Notes: a model not told the origin generated them from the sequence alone. A stretch of 64,000 bases of DNA from Rhodobacteraceae bacterium SB2 (GCA_001642945.1 LGRT01000018.1:310001-374000); one strand, 5' to 3'. Counted from the first letter of the stretch, positions 36,599-45,765 are shown. Numbers and translations: made by a program.

Positions 36599-37590
36599 CA
36601 AAAATCTTGATCCTTGGTGGCGGCGGTATGGTGGGGCAAAAGCTGGCAAATCACCTTTTGGCCAGTGGCTTGCCCGGCCATAAGGCGCTGGACATTACGT
36701 TGTTTGATATGGCCTTCCCCCTAAAGCAAGAGGGGCGTCTGCGCTGTATAACCGGCTCTTTAACCGATGCCCAAAATATTACCATGCTTGCCCGATTGCG
36801 CCCCGATATCGTCTTTCATCTGGCGTCGATCGTCTCGGGCGAAGCCGAAAGCAATTTCGACGCTGGCTGGCAGGTCAATATGTTCACAATGTGGCATTAT
36901 CTAGAAGCGCTGAAGGCGCTTCACATCGAGTCCAACCAAGCCTATGTGCCAAAAATTATTTTCACCTCCTCGATTGCAGTGTTTGGCGGCCCGTTTCCGG
37001 AACAGATTGACGATACGTTTTTAAGCGCCCCTCAAACCAGCTATGGAGCTCAAAAAGCTTCCTGTGAATTGCTGCTGTCAGATTTTAGCAGAAAAGGGTT
37101 TGTAGACGGAATATCCTTGCGCTTACCAACGATATGCGTGCGCCCAGGCAAAGCCAATCTGGCCGCCTCATCGTTTTTTTCAGGGATCATACGCGAGCCT
37201 TTAAATGGCCAAAAAGCAATTTTACCCGTGGATGCAAGCGTGCGTCATTGGCACGCTTCTCCGCGCGCAGCCGCGGAGTTTTTACGGCATGCCGCAACGT
37301 TAGACAGCGGGCTTTTGGAAAATCGGCGTGCGCTCAACCTGCCAGGCGTAAGCTGCACAGTGGAAGAGCAAATAGAGGCGCTGCGCCGCGCTGCGGGTCA
37401 ATCGGTCATTAAATTGATTGAGCGGCGACCTGATGACACGATCATTGACATCGTTTCCTCCTGGCCTCGAAATTTCACCGCAAAACGTGCGCGTGCGCTG
37501 GGCTTTCAAGCAGAAGCGAGTTTTGATGAGATCATCGCGACCTATATCCAGGATGATTTGCCCAACGCCAGCAAAGCCAGCGCTGATTAA
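36595..37590 (+). CDS. denD: NAD-dependent epimerase/dehydratase family, D-erythronate dehydrogenase-like
   Basis: 331 residues of the extended SDR type. GGGGMVGQKLA is near residue 8, the Ser segment FTSSIAVFGGP near residue 122, and YGAQK (YxxxK) near residue 150. The opening KILILGGGGMVGQKLA and LRLPTICVRPGKANLAAS are marks of the DenD subgroup, which oxidises D-erythronate to 2-keto-D-erythronate. It overlaps the LtnD-like gene start-to-stop by 4 bases, and 12 bases separate its stop from the convergent GntR gene. The gene symbol is tentative. Confidence 0.8.
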   Translation: MTKILILGGGGMVGQKLANHLLASGLPGHKALDITLFDMAFPLKQEGRLRCITGSLTDAQNITMLARLRPDIVFHLASIVSGEAESNFDAGWQVNMFTMWHYLEALKALHIESNQAYVPKIIFTSSIAVFGGPFPEQIDDTFLSAPQTSYGAQKASCELLLSDFSRKGFVDGISLRLPTICVRPGKANLAASSFFSGIIREPLNGQKAILPVDASVRHWHASPRAAAEFLRHAATLDSGLLENRRALNLPGVSCTVEEQIEALRRAAGQSVIKLIERRPDDTIIDIVSSWPRNFTAKRARALGFQAEASFDEIIATYIQDDLPNASKASAD

Positions 37591-37602
37591 AATGGAAGCT
37601 TG

Positions 37603-38271
37603 TTAATATGGAAGCTTGGGCAGCTCGGGCGGCATGTCAAACACCAAGTTTCTTTCTAAGTGGCTATAAATACGAGACCGGATCAACGCCTCATCTCGCA
37701 TCAGAGCAGCATCTAAAATTCCCTGATGCTGCTCAATATTTTCGACCACGAAGACAAATTTCTTATCTGAATTAAAAACTTGCTGACGAAATCGCTGATA
37801 GATCATCGCGTGCGTGGCTTTGAGCACATCTGATCCGCAATCTGAAATGAGAGTCTCATGAAACGCTTGCTCGGCTTTTGCCCAAAGAATGAAAAGCGGC
37901 ATATGATCAGCGCTTCCACGCACTCTTTTTTCGATATGCGATAATTTATGATGCGCCGCTGTCAGCCGAGATTCCCAATCAATACCGCCCTGACGAATCG
38001 ACAAACAAGCCCCCTCGCATTCAAGCAAAATACGCAGATGCGTTAGCTCATGTTGCGCTTGATCGGTTGGAATTGGAACGCGAAAGCCACGCTGCTCTTG
38101 AAAAGACACCAAGCCAACGGTAGATAATCTGAATAAAGCCTCTCGAATGGTGCTGGCCGAACAATTATAATCATGGCGCAAAACGCTGGGTTTTAATTTC
38201 GTATTCGGCGTCAACCCACCTGAGGTTACCCGCAGACGCAGGCCTTCGTAAATATCGCTTTCATCATCCAT
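37603..38271 (-). CDS. GntR family transcriptional regulator (FCD type)
   Basis: 222 residues. The N-terminal winged helix covers about residues 5-70, with TIREALFRLSTVGLVSFQEQRG as the recognition and wing part shown here in two pieces around residues 40-60. The C-terminal FCD all-helical effector domain has the metal-binding type pattern (His in AAHHKLSH, His in FHETLI, His in NIEQHQGILDAAL). FCD regulators usually sense a sugar acid or organic acid and repress. It diverges from the TRAP transporter operon with 187 bases between, so it most likely controls that operon, and perhaps the whole island. Confidence 0.88.
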   Translation of the reverse strand: MDDESDIYEGLRLRVTSGGLTPNTKLKPSVLRHDYNCSASTIREALFRLSTVGLVSFQEQRGFRVPIPTDQAQHELTHLRILLECEGACLSIRQGGIDWESRLTAAHHKLSHIEKRVRGSADHMPLFILWAKAEQAFHETLISDCGSDVLKATHAMIYQRFRQQVFNSDKKFVFVVENIEQHQGILDAALMRDEALIRSRIYSHLERNLVFDMPPELPKLPY

Positions 38272-38299
38272 GCCAAGCTCTCTTACTGTGTTCTAATCA

Positions 38300-38312
38300 T
38301 GGTATAATATTA
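38300..38312. promoter_or_regulatory. Candidate GntR operator overlapping a TATAAT box
   Basis: TGGTATAATATTA lies 29 bases before the GntR start in the divergent region. FCD-type GntR operators are often TGGT...ACCA-like; this has a good left half and an imperfect right half. TATAAT within it could be a -10 box. Weak evidence. Confidence 0.3.
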
Positions 38313-38458
38313 TTATTTTATCAAAATCACGAAATTTTCAAGAAATTAAATAAAAACTTGAAGAAACAGATTAAGCCCTCTAGGCTTTCCTGTGTTGATT
38401 CAAAGTCGGAGCACCTTCGGCTCTGTTTAATTCGGCTATAAATGTCTGGGAGGACATC

Positions 38459-39469
38459 ATGAAACTAGTAAAAAAGGTAGCCTATGCTGCCGGTATCGCA
38501 GCCATGGCTGCAACAACTGCATCCGCAGCAACCAACCTGCGCATTCAAACGCATTTCTCTGAAGAAAGCCCTAACGGTAAGCTTGCGGCGCAATTTATCG
38601 ACAATGTGCAAACAATGTCTGGCGGTGAGATCTCGATCGAGATGTACTATTCATCTTCAGTGGTGTCTTCTGTGGAAACATTCGACGCCGCAGCCACAGG
38701 TGTTTTGGATTGCGACATGACAGGTGGTGCTTACCAAACAGGTAAGAACCCTGCGTTCCAATTCGTTGGCGACATCATGGGCGGATACGATTCACCATGG
38801 GATCAGTATAGCTGGCTCTATAACGGTGGTGGTTACGAGGCAGCACAAGAGCTCTACAACAAATATGACATGCAGTTCATCGGCTGGTGGATCCCAGGCA
38901 TGGAAAGCCTGTCTTCTTCAAAACCAATCCGTAACGCAGAAGATTTCAAAAACTGGAAATTCCGGTCACCCCCAGGCATGGCAACTATGATTTTTGATAA
39001 TCTTGGCGCCTCACCCATCGTGATGGATTTCACCGAAATCTTCACCGCTTTGGAAACTGGTATCATTGATGGAGCGGATGCATCAAACATCGCCACAAAC
39101 GTTAGCTTGGGCCTGTATGACATCGTGAAGCACACAAACTATCCTGGCTTCCACTCAATGCCATCTGACCACTTGGCCTGTAACAAAGCCGTTTGGGATG
39201 GCATGCCCGAAGCGCACCGCCGCATCATGAATGTTGCGATGGAGTCACTGGCTTTCCAAACCTCAATGCAGGTGGGCAAAGGCATGACTGCAGCAGCCTC
39301 CAAACTGCGCGGTGAAGGTGTAACCTTGCATGACTGGTCTCCTGCAGACCGGGCCAGCTTCCGCGCCGCGGCACAAGCCGCATGGAGCGATTTCGCAACC
39401 ACGCCAGAAGCGAAAGCTCTGCTTGCGAGCCACGTGACATATCTGAAAGAGCTGGGTCTGGTAGACTAA
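38459..39469 (+). CDS. dctP: TRAP transporter substrate-binding protein (DctP family)
   Basis: 336 residues. Signal peptide with cleavage near ASAATN. The mature protein has the DctP fold marks: an early LRIQTHF strand, then WKFRSPPGMA near residue 170, where the Arg normally binds the carboxylate, followed by MDFTEIFTALETGIIDGAD near residue 195. It delivers an organic or sugar acid to the membrane part. An AGGACATC site precedes the ATG. The codon use is notably optimised (for example regular ctg/aac/atc), pointing to high expression. A strong hairpin follows the stop, as often between a binding-protein gene and its less expressed partners. Confidence 0.92.
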   Translation: MKLVKKVAYAAGIAAMAATTASAATNLRIQTHFSEESPNGKLAAQFIDNVQTMSGGEISIEMYYSSSVVSSVETFDAAATGVLDCDMTGGAYQTGKNPAFQFVGDIMGGYDSPWDQYSWLYNGGGYEAAQELYNKYDMQFIGWWIPGMESLSSSKPIRNAEDFKNWKFRSPPGMATMIFDNLGASPIVMDFTEIFTALETGIIDGADASNIATNVSLGLYDIVKHTNYPGFHSMPSDHLACNKAVWDGMPEAHRRIMNVAMESLAFQTSMQVGKGMTAAASKLRGEGVTLHDWSPADRASFRAAAQAAWSDFATTPEAKALLASHVTYLKELGLVD

Positions 39470-39495
39470 GTCTTCATGACAGATAATTAACCGAA

Positions 39496-39519
39496 AACGG
39501 GGCCCTGCGGGGCCCCGTT
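39496..39519 (+). terminator. Strong hairpin after dctP (attenuating terminator or mRNA stabiliser)
   Basis: A perfect 10-bp stem, AACGGGGCCC with GGGCCCCGTT, and a 4-base loop TGCG lies 26 bases past the dctP stop. No long T run follows, so readthrough into the next genes is expected. Hairpins in this place keep the binding-protein message abundant. Confidence 0.8.
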
Positions 39520-39573
39520 ATCCGAACAGGCCGAAACCTAAAAAGTAAGAAAAAAGGTGAGTTGGGCTTCCCA

Positions 39574-40737
39574 ATGGAAATAACCAAAATCACCAGCCAT
39601 ATTCTGCAATATGACATGCCGCAGACGCTGGGCTATTCTCAACAGTTTTATAACAAACGCACCGCGCATCTGATCGAAGTCGAAACCGACGAAGGTCTTA
39701 CGGGTTGGGGGGAATGCTTTGGCCCGGGCAATATTGCGCTTGCGAACCGCACCATCGTGCAAGATGTGATTCAACCCATGATCTTAGGCCACTCTCCGCT
39801 TGATCGGGATGTCTTGTGGCACAAAACCTATAATTTGATGCGCGACCACGGACAAAAGGGCATGCCGATGCAGGCCTTATCTGGGGTTGATATCGCGCTG
39901 TGGGATATTGCCGGAAAAGTCGCGAACTTACCGCTTTATCAACTGATCGGCGGCGCGCATCGCCAACACATTCCCGTCTATGGATACGGCATGATGCTGC
40001 GCCCAGAGCCACTTGAAGATTTGACGGTCCGCTTTAAAGAAGAAGCGCGCGCGATCAAAGATATGGGCTTCGTTGCAACAAAAATGAAAGTGGGCTTGGG
40101 GCCCCGTGCAGATATAAAACTGGCGGAAGCGGTGCGGCGCGGCATTGGCGATGATTTTAGGTTCATGGTGGATGCAAATCACTGCTATACAACAAGCGAT
40201 GCTTTTGAAGTAGGGCGCGCCTTGGAAGATCTTGACGCCTATTGGTTTGAAGAACCGATCGCGCCGGAGGACCTGCAAGGTTATCGCGAATTGCGCGCGG
40301 GCCTAAACGTGAATATTTCAGGCGGTGAAGCCGAATTCAACAGATGGGGCTGGCGCAGCCTGCTTGAATCGCGCGGGCTGGATATAGCCCAGCCGGAAGT
40401 TTGTGCCCTGGGGGGCATATCTGAATATTTGCGGGTATTAGCGCTGTGCCACGCGCATTTCACGCCGGTGGTCAATCATGTCTGGGGTTCGGCGGTTGCG
40501 GTTGCAACCAATATGCACTTACTCGCGTCTATGCCTGATTTGCCCGGCGGGATGAACCCTTGGGAGCCAATGTTGGAATTTGACACAACAGATAATAAAT
40601 TTCGCGATGAATTGTTGGAAACGCCGTTAGAAATTCAAGCGCAAGTTGCCCGAACCAATGGCTATATTGCGCTACCAGAGGGCCCAGGCCTTGGGATCAC
40701 ACCAGACAGAGACTTTTTGCAATACTTTGCACTATAA
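39574..40737 (+). CDS. Enolase-superfamily sugar-acid dehydratase (MR subgroup)
   Basis: 387 residues from the ATG at 39574; an in-frame TTG at 39562 sits closer to the AAGGTGAG site, so the start is uncertain. Catalytic marks are TKMKVG (KxK) near residue 172, FMVDANHCY near residue 202, YWFEEPIAPED near residue 228, SGGEAE near residue 253 and VNHVWGSAVAV near residue 304 with the conserved His. It should abstract a proton alpha to a carboxylate and dehydrate or epimerise a sugar acid brought in by the TRAP transporter genes around it. The substrate is not readable; galactonate- or rhamnonate-type are options. Confidence 0.86.
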   Translation: MEITKITSHILQYDMPQTLGYSQQFYNKRTAHLIEVETDEGLTGWGECFGPGNIALANRTIVQDVIQPMILGHSPLDRDVLWHKTYNLMRDHGQKGMPMQALSGVDIALWDIAGKVANLPLYQLIGGAHRQHIPVYGYGMMLRPEPLEDLTVRFKEEARAIKDMGFVATKMKVGLGPRADIKLAEAVRRGIGDDFRFMVDANHCYTTSDAFEVGRALEDLDAYWFEEPIAPEDLQGYRELRAGLNVNISGGEAEFNRWGWRSLLESRGLDIAQPEVCALGGISEYLRVLALCHAHFTPVVNHVWGSAVAVATNMHLLASMPDLPGGMNPWEPMLEFDTTDNKFRDELLETPLEIQAQVARTNGYIALPEGPGLGITPDRDFLQYFAL

Positions 40738-40777
40738 TTAACGTAGCCTCACCAAGAGGCGCGAGGGGAGAAAACGC

Positions 40778-41620
40778 ATGCAGGGAACCACGGTTAACCA
40801 CAAGGAATGGTATATACCAGCCGCCTTTATCATTTGTTTTGCCTGGCAATGCTGGCACTTCCCCTATTTCATCCTGGATTTTTTCACACCAGAAGACAAA
40901 TCGCTGTTTGACCAGCTCTCTGCTCAAATGATCCGCAATGATGTGACGCCGAACCTGCCGGGTTTATTTGGCGGGTTCGCCGATATTGTAGATTGGCTCA
41001 CGCTGATTGCGCTTCCTATTTTGCTGGTTTTTGGCTTCTTCACGGTTGAACGGGCGCGCATGGAATTCGAACATTGGCGCCCTGTGGATAGGATCGCTGT
41101 TTTCATCGGTCGCATCACGATGGTGCAAATCGTCGTGCTGACCAGTGTGATGATCTACGAAGTATTCATGCGCTACGTGGTGGAAGCGCCTACATTATGG
41201 GCCAATGAGTTGTCATTATGGGTGGCCAGCTTTGTGTTTTTATGCGCAGGGCTTTACGCGATGCAGCAGCGCAGCCATATCAGAATTTTCTTGCTTTACG
41301 ACGTTTTACCACGCGCTTTACAGCGTGTCTGCGACACGATATCAACCAGCCTCATCGTTATTTTTGCTTTCTTTTTATGTTACGGTGGGTACGGGGAATC
41401 TTTCAAAAAGTTTTACAGCTGGGAAACATTTGGCACCGCCTTTGACCCTCCGATACCCGCAACCTTAAAGCCATTTATTTTGGTCATGGTGTCTTTGGTG
41501 GCATTGCAATCTGTGTTTAACCTGTTTTCTGACTGGAAGCTTGAACCAGTAAAGCATTCAGCAACAGACGATATAGAAGATGAAATTGAAACACTGAAAC
41601 GCAACGTGGGATCAAACTGA
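40778..41620 (+). CDS. dctQ: TRAP transporter small permease (DctQ), long form
   Basis: 280 residues, while many DctQ proteins have 160-200. There is an extra N-terminal membrane helix (residues about 10-30) and a soluble loop before the usual four-helix DctQ core, starting near residue 70. In the core, EVFMRYVVEAPTLWANELS is the family motif. The C-terminal tail is acidic (DDIEDEIETL). An excellent GAGGGGAGA site precedes the ATG. The stop overlaps the dctM start (TGATG), so the two membrane parts are coupled. Confidence 0.88.
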   Translation: MQGTTVNHKEWYIPAAFIICFAWQCWHFPYFILDFFTPEDKSLFDQLSAQMIRNDVTPNLPGLFGGFADIVDWLTLIALPILLVFGFFTVERARMEFEHWRPVDRIAVFIGRITMVQIVVLTSVMIYEVFMRYVVEAPTLWANELSLWVASFVFLCAGLYAMQQRSHIRIFLLYDVLPRALQRVCDTISTSLIVIFAFFLCYGGYGESFKKFYSWETFGTAFDPPIPATLKPFILVMVSLVALQSVFNLFSDWKLEPVKHSATDDIEDEIETLKRNVGSN

Positions 41621-43284
41621 TGGATATCGGAACTATTTCTCTGGTCTTGTTAATAGGCCTGTTTATTTTACTGGCCATTGGCATGCCTCTGGGCTTGGCC
41701 TCGGCTATTTTAGCCGTTTTGGTTTTGGTTATGAAGTTTGAACCTGCCCTTTTGTCGAACCCGCTCAGCTTCGGGTGCCCTGACTGGTATACTGAGGCAA
41801 ATCCCGGCGTACGATGTACGCTTACCGGAAGGCCGGGGGCGGGAGCCCTGAATATCCTGCAGCAAAAAATCTACGGCGTTATGACCAGCTATGTTTTGAT
41901 TTCGGTGCCCCTGTTCATCTTCATGGCCTCGCTATTGGAACGTTCGGGCATTGCCAAAGATATGTATAGCTCTTTGAATGTTTGGCTGAACGGAACCCGT
42001 GGCGGCATTGCAATCGTAACCTCGATCATGGCCGTGATTATGGCCGCAATGTCGGGCATTATTGGCGGGGAAGTGGTGCTGCTGGGATTGATTGCCTTGC
42101 CGCAAATGCTCCGGCTTGGCTATAATCAAAACCTCGCAATCGGAACAATCTGCGCCTCGGGATCTTTGGGCACGATGATTCCCCCCTCGATCGTTTTGAT
42201 TATGTATGGGTTGATCACAGAGACCTCGATCAAAGCGCTGTTTACCGCAGCGTTTTTACCCGGTTTCATGTTGGCAAGCTTCATCATCATCTACATCATT
42301 ATTCGAACCCAAATCCGCCCAGAAGATGCCCCTTTGCCCAAGCCTGCTGAAGGCGAACCGCAGGGGTATGACAAATTGAAATTGTTCATTGCGTTTTTGA
42401 ATGTTGTCTTTTTTGGCGCTGTAACCGCATTATTCTTGCGGGCCTTGTTCTTCACGGTAACAGGCCAAAACGCACCCTTGGATGACGCCATAGAGCCCAT
42501 CTTCTTAGGAACTGCGGATTACCTTCCATGGTTTGCCGGCTATATCATTGCCTCTGTGCTGATCGCGTTTTTTGGCTTTGGCCGCGAGCGCTCTGCATTG
42601 GCCTGGGAAATGGGCAAAGGGTTGGTTGCGCCTATGGTCGTGATCGGCGTGGTTCTTGGATCAATTTACGGTGGCATTACAGGCATTACAGAAGCGGCAG
42701 GCATGGGCGCGATTGCGGTTTTGATCATCGCCATATTACGCGGCGAAGCCAATTTTGAGCTGGTCTGGGACAGCCTAATGCGCACGATGAAATCAACCGG
42801 AACCATCATTTGGGTGACCATCGGTGCCGCAGCGCTTGCAGGGGCCTATACGATCGCGGGTGGACCGCGTTTTGTGGCAGATCTGATCGTTGGCTCCGAA
42901 ATGCCCACGATGCTGGTTCTTCTTTCTATGATGTTCATTCTCTTGATCATGGGCGCTTTTATGGATTGGGTTGGGATTGTTTTGCTGATCATCCCGGTCT
43001 TTTTGCCGATCGTTTTGCGCCTGCCTATTCAAGAAATTGGCATTTTTGGTGAATTGAATCCGCGCCATGTGGCAACTTGGTTTGGGGTATTGTTCTGTAT
43101 GAATATGCAGGTCAGCTTCTTATCACCACCCTTTGGGCCGGCCGCATTTTACCTCAAATCAGTGGCGCCTGCGCATATTTCGCTGACCGATATTTTTAAA
43201 GGATTTTTACCCTTTATCGGCATCCAGCTGATAGCCTTGTCAGTCTTGCTGATCTGGCCACCGATTGTTTCAGTTTTGTTATAG
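41620..43284 (+). CDS. dctM: TRAP transporter large permease (DctM), long form
   Basis: 554 residues, about 120 more than the common DctM. There are some 12-14 membrane helices. Extra sequence lies near residues 45-80 (a loop with two Cys, SFGCPDWYTEANPGVRC) and near residues 225-330, where two added helices occur. Conserved DctM segments are VPLFIFMASLLERSG near residue 95, GTMIPPSIVLIMYG near residue 185, and the late MGAFMDWVGIVLLIIPVFLP. With DctQ and DctP it forms a sodium-driven uptake system for an acidic compound. Confidence 0.9.
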   Translation: MDIGTISLVLLIGLFILLAIGMPLGLASAILAVLVLVMKFEPALLSNPLSFGCPDWYTEANPGVRCTLTGRPGAGALNILQQKIYGVMTSYVLISVPLFIFMASLLERSGIAKDMYSSLNVWLNGTRGGIAIVTSIMAVIMAAMSGIIGGEVVLLGLIALPQMLRLGYNQNLAIGTICASGSLGTMIPPSIVLIMYGLITETSIKALFTAAFLPGFMLASFIIIYIIIRTQIRPEDAPLPKPAEGEPQGYDKLKLFIAFLNVVFFGAVTALFLRALFFTVTGQNAPLDDAIEPIFLGTADYLPWFAGYIIASVLIAFFGFGRERSALAWEMGKGLVAPMVVIGVVLGSIYGGITGITEAAGMGAIAVLIIAILRGEANFELVWDSLMRTMKSTGTIIWVTIGAAALAGAYTIAGGPRFVADLIVGSEMPTMLVLLSMMFILLIMGAFMDWVGIVLLIIPVFLPIVLRLPIQEIGIFGELNPRHVATWFGVLFCMNMQVSFLSPPFGPAAFYLKSVAPAHISLTDIFKGFLPFIGIQLIALSVLLIWPPIVSVLL

Positions 43285-43299
43285 GAAAGGCAGCGGCAT

Positions 43300-44247
43300 A
43301 TGTTGAGCCCAGATCAACAAAACGCATTTGAGGAAAATGGGTATCTGGTTGTTCCAGATGTTCTAACCTCTCAAGAGTTGGCGCATATTCAAAGCGAATA
43401 TGCGCAGCTCTTAGAGGGGCTCTATCACAAATGGTTCAAAGACGGGCGCGTTAAAACTGCGCCCGAAACCTTAGATTTCTGGCAAAAACTGGCGCTGTCT
43501 TACGAAGCCGGCTGCGATTGGTTTCAACCTCTGGATATCAGCTTGCCAGGGGATCAAATTTTTCCCGATACGCCCATGCATTTGGGGCCTGCTGTCTTTG
43601 CTATGATCACGCATCAACGGGTTTTAAAAATCGTTGAAGATCTGATTGGGCCTGAAATCACGTCAAATCCGATTCAGCATGTGCGGATCAAACCGCCCAG
43701 CAAGCGCTTGGCCGAGGATGAGATCAGGGCCCATATTACCAAAACAGATTGGCACCAAGATCGCGGCGTCGCGCTCGAGGAAGCTGATCAGACGGATATG
43801 ATAACGGTTTGGGTTGCGATCACGGATGCCACCCAAGACAATGGTTGCCTAAAGGTAATTCCAGGCAAGCATAAAAAAATGCTTCCCCATTGCCCGAAAA
43901 CCCAAACCGCCATCGCCGATGGCTGGATCAACGAGGCGGATGCCAAAGCCTTACCAGTGAAGGCGGGCAGCCTGGTTATTCTACATCCGCTGATACCGCA
44001 TGCCTCCTTGCCCAATCATACGAATGGCTTTAGATGGTCTTTCGATCTGCGCTATAACGTAACCGGCCAACCGACGGGCCGATCACATTTCCCAGATTTT
44101 ATCGCTTACAGTCAAAGCCAACCCGAGCGCGTTTTACAGGATTGGAAAGAATGGCGCGGTTTATGGGAAACAGCCCGCAGGAAACTTTCAAACGGGGAGC
44201 ATATCCCGATCCATCGGTGGCAGTCGGATGCCCCGTTTTGCGCGTAA
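43300..44247 (+). CDS. Phytanoyl-CoA dioxygenase family protein (Fe(II)/2-oxoglutarate type), copy 1
   Basis: 315 residues of the PhyH fold. The iron-binding HxD is WHQDRG near residue 149, and the distal His lies in GSLVILHPLIPHASLPNH near residue 220, followed by the Arg that binds 2-oxoglutarate (GFRWSFDLRY). The family hydroxylates C-H groups next to carboxyl or ether groups. It sits 15 bases after dctM and 9 bases before the UxaA-type gene in a run of same-strand genes, so it is part of the catabolic route for the imported compound. Substrate unknown; a hydroxylation or oxidative demethylation step is possible. Confidence 0.82.
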   Translation: MLSPDQQNAFEENGYLVVPDVLTSQELAHIQSEYAQLLEGLYHKWFKDGRVKTAPETLDFWQKLALSYEAGCDWFQPLDISLPGDQIFPDTPMHLGPAVFAMITHQRVLKIVEDLIGPEITSNPIQHVRIKPPSKRLAEDEIRAHITKTDWHQDRGVALEEADQTDMITVWVAITDATQDNGCLKVIPGKHKKMLPHCPKTQTAIADGWINEADAKALPVKAGSLVILHPLIPHASLPNHTNGFRWSFDLRYNVTGQPTGRSHFPDFIAYSQSQPERVLQDWKEWRGLWETARRKLSNGEHIPIHRWQSDAPFCA

Positions 44248-44256
44248 AGGTAGATT

Positions 44257-45765
44257 ATGGATTTCATTCGGCTTGATTCTGCGGATAATGTTGTTACAGC
44301 CGCGGGCCGCCTGCCTGCAGGGCATATTGTTGAAACGACCAAAACCGTTCAACCCATTCCCTCTGGCCATAAAATTGCCACCGCAGCGATTCCTTCTGGG
44401 GGAGAAATCCGCAAATACGCACAATTGATAGGCTATGCCTCAACAGATATCTCTGCCGGCGCGCATGTGCATGATCATAATGTGTCTTTCAGAAACACCG
44501 AAGCCTCGTATGAGTTCAGCACCGATTTGCGGCCTGTTGATCTAATTGCATCAGAGCAGCAAGACAGTTTTATGGGCTTTCGCCGCGAAAATGGCAGCAT
44601 TGGCACCCGCAATTATATCGCCATTGTCACCTCGGTAAATTGTTCTGCAACCGCAGCGCGGATGATCGCAAACGCATTCACCCCTGAGGTCTTGGCAGAC
44701 TACCCGAATGTTGACGGTGTGGCCGCGTTCGTTCATGGCACCGGCTGCGGAATGGCAGGGGATGGCGACGGTTTTGAAGCCTTGCAACGCGTCATGTGGG
44801 GCTATGCGCGCCACCCGAACCACGCTGGGGTTCTGATGGTCGGATTGGGCTGTGAAATGAACCAGCTTGATTGGTTGCTCGAGGCTTATGGCCTCAAACA
44901 AGGGCCGCTGTTTCAAACAATGAATATTCAATCTGTTGCCGGCTTAAAGCGCACCGTTGAGATCGGCATCGAAAAAGTGCGCGCCATGCTGCCGCTCGCC
45001 AATAAAAATACCCGCAGCCCCTGCCCTGCTGGCGCCTTGAAAGTTGCGTTGCAATGTGGCGGATCTGATGCATGGTCCGGCATTACGGCAAATCCCGCTT
45101 TGGGATATGCCTGCGATTTACTCGCCGCCCAAGGTGGCACTGGCGTTTTGGCAGAAACGCCCGAAATTTACGGGGCTGAGCATTTGCTCACGCGGCGGGC
45201 GGTGAACCAAGAAACCGGCGAAAAACTGATAAAACTGATCCGCTGGTGGGAAGATTATACCGCTCGGAACAAGGGCAATATGGACAACAACCCAAGCCCC
45301 GGAAATAAAAAAGGCGGACTCACAACGATTTTGGAAAAATCGCTTGGTGCGGCCGCCAAAGGCGGCACCACACCGCTTACCGGAGTTTATAAATATGCCG
45401 AGCCGGTCACTGCATCTGGGTTCACCTTTATGGACAGCCCGGGCTATGATCCAGCCAGCGTAACGGGGCAAATAGCAGGCGGCTGCACCCTCGTCTGTTT
45501 CACGACTGGGCGCGGATCGGCCTTTGGCTCCAAACCAGCCCCAACGATCAAAGTCGCTACCAATTCGGAAATGGCCGCGCGCATGTCCGAGGATATGGAT
45601 ATCGACGCCGGCAGTATTTTAAACGGCGGATGTTCTGTGGAAGAAAAGGGCCGGGAAATTTATCAGATGTTTTTAGACGTCGCCAGCGGCAAAACCAGCA
45701 AATCTGAACAGCAGGGATTGGGCGATTTCGAATTCGTTCCCTGGCAAATAGGAGCAGTAATGTGA
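44257..45765 (+). CDS. UxaA/GarD family hydro-lyase (altronate/galactarate dehydratase-like)
   Basis: 502 residues. An N-terminal SAF domain covers about residues 1-95 (HDHNVSF near residue 74), followed by the UxaA catalytic domain with RENGSIGTRNY near residue 112, CSATAARMI, HGTGCGMAGDGDGFE near residue 162, GLGCEMNQLDWL and a Cys-rich end (GGCSVEEKG). It should dehydrate an aldonate/aldarate in an iron-dependent way, e.g. altronate to KDG. A KDG kinase is five genes downstream, which fits. The stop overlaps the GTG start of the Gfo/Idh gene. Confidence 0.86.
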   Translation: MDFIRLDSADNVVTAAGRLPAGHIVETTKTVQPIPSGHKIATAAIPSGGEIRKYAQLIGYASTDISAGAHVHDHNVSFRNTEASYEFSTDLRPVDLIASEQQDSFMGFRRENGSIGTRNYIAIVTSVNCSATAARMIANAFTPEVLADYPNVDGVAAFVHGTGCGMAGDGDGFEALQRVMWGYARHPNHAGVLMVGLGCEMNQLDWLLEAYGLKQGPLFQTMNIQSVAGLKRTVEIGIEKVRAMLPLANKNTRSPCPAGALKVALQCGGSDAWSGITANPALGYACDLLAAQGGTGVLAETPEIYGAEHLLTRRAVNQETGEKLIKLIRWWEDYTARNKGNMDNNPSPGNKKGGLTTILEKSLGAAAKGGTTPLTGVYKYAEPVTASGFTFMDSPGYDPASVTGQIAGGCTLVCFTTGRGSAFGSKPAPTIKVATNSEMAARMSEDMDIDAGSILNGGCSVEEKGREIYQMFLDVASGKTSKSEQQGLGDFEFVPWQIGAVM

